Assembly: GCA_020860745.1 (NCBI GenBank)
Contig: JAJBTR010000267.1
Span: 1-21,724 of the forward strand
Origin: Lachnospiraceae bacterium
GTDB taxonomy: Bacteria; Bacillota; Clostridia; Lachnospirales; Lachnospiraceae
DNA: 21,724 nt
Reading direction: 5' to 3'
A program made the position numbers and the translations under genes. Within the stretch, counting starts at the first letter, position 1; every line of letters begins with the position of its first letter. The notes beneath the pieces were generated by a model that was not told where the DNA came from, did not search any database, and saw nothing but the letters and a program-made list of their open reading frames with translations. Shown one piece after another: positions 21,381 to 21,724 of the stretch.

Positions 21381-21680
21381 ATGAGTTTAATCAGAGTATC
21401 AGCAACAACATTAAAGACAGAGGCGAGCGAGCTTGCCAACCTGAACGCCACATTCAAGGGGTACGTAAACGATCTGGAATCGACAGAGCAGAGCCTGGTT
21501 TCCATGTGGGACGGCGAGGCAAAGGAAGCGTTTCACACCGCTTTTAACAATGACAAGATTCAGATGACCAACTTCAGCACACTGATCGAAAAATACGTGG
21601 CGACGCTGCAGACGATCGCCGCCAAATATGAGCAGGCGGAGGCGACGAACCTGAGCACGGCACAGACACGGACGTATTAA
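21381..21680 (+). CDS. WXG100 family protein, EsxA-like, WDG type
   Basis: A 99-aa protein from ATG 21381 with GGAGG at 21368-21372. It has a typical WXG100 plan and length: helix 1 (about 8-40), SMWDGEAKEAF in the turn, helix 2, and the C-terminal YEQAE export signal. Of the small proteins here it is closest in length and pattern to EsxA. It is set apart from the other three by 149 nt and its own repeat-type promoter, so it may be expressed at a different level while sharing the same control. Only 44 nt follow its stop in the window, with no terminator visible. Confidence 0.93.
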   Translation: MSLIRVSATTLKTEASELANLNATFKGYVNDLESTEQSLVSMWDGEAKEAFHTAFNNDKIQMTNFSTLIEKYVATLQTIAAKYEQAEATNLSTAQTRTY

Positions 21681-21724
21681 GGCGGGGAGTACAGAAGCAG
21701 AAACGGGAAGCGCGGAGTAAAAGG

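Overview
The window looks like the chromosome of a Gram-positive bacterium of the Bacillota, most likely a Clostridia/Lachnospiraceae-type organism. This is inferred from strong AGGAGG-type ribosome binding sites, single-membrane surface proteins, a type VIIb (Ess/Yuk-like) secretion locus, and surface Ig-like repeats common in that family. All supported genes are on the + strand. No tRNA, rRNA, CRISPR array or transposase was found.

Positions 1-8246 hold the 3' part of a giant surface protein gene made of tandem Ig-like domains, ending in a transmembrane helix and a basic tail. The reading frame is continuous from the left edge except for two in-frame stops (TAA at 864, TGA at 5136), so it reads as three collinear pieces. 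Its 5' part is visibly AT-richer than the rest, and its middle is a tandem duplication with the order alpha-beta-alpha-beta-alpha. A strong intrinsic terminator (8327-8363) separates it from the next unit.

Positions 8407-17848 hold a membrane signalling and export module. It encodes a Ser/Thr kinase with a transmembrane helix and extracellular TPR-like domain, a membrane-anchored TPR/carboxypeptidase-regulatory-like/DUF2135-like protein, two small membrane-anchored FHA proteins, and a large EssC-type FtsK/SpoIIIE ATPase with its own N-terminal FHA region. One kinase beside three clear phosphothreonine-reader domains suggests that the secretion machine is controlled by phosphorylation. This is formally similar to the PpkA/Fha control of type VI secretion.

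Positions 17953-19655 encode a LytTR DNA-binding regulator with an atypical receiver domain, a small cytoplasmic protein that may be an EspG/EssE-like chaperone, and the ubiquitin-like EsaB/YukD protein.

Positions 19819-21680 encode five small helical proteins. Four are WXG100 (ESAT-6-like) proteins. The first lacks WxG and appears to be frameshifted in an A6 run. Two promoters, ahead of the first and the last of these genes, share an architecture: a pair of 15-bp direct repeats with a 20-bp period, then exactly 26 bp to an extended -10 element. This is the best candidate here for an undescribed regulatory circuit, and the LytTR protein is its natural candidate activator. EsaA, EssA and a canonical EssB are not seen in the window.
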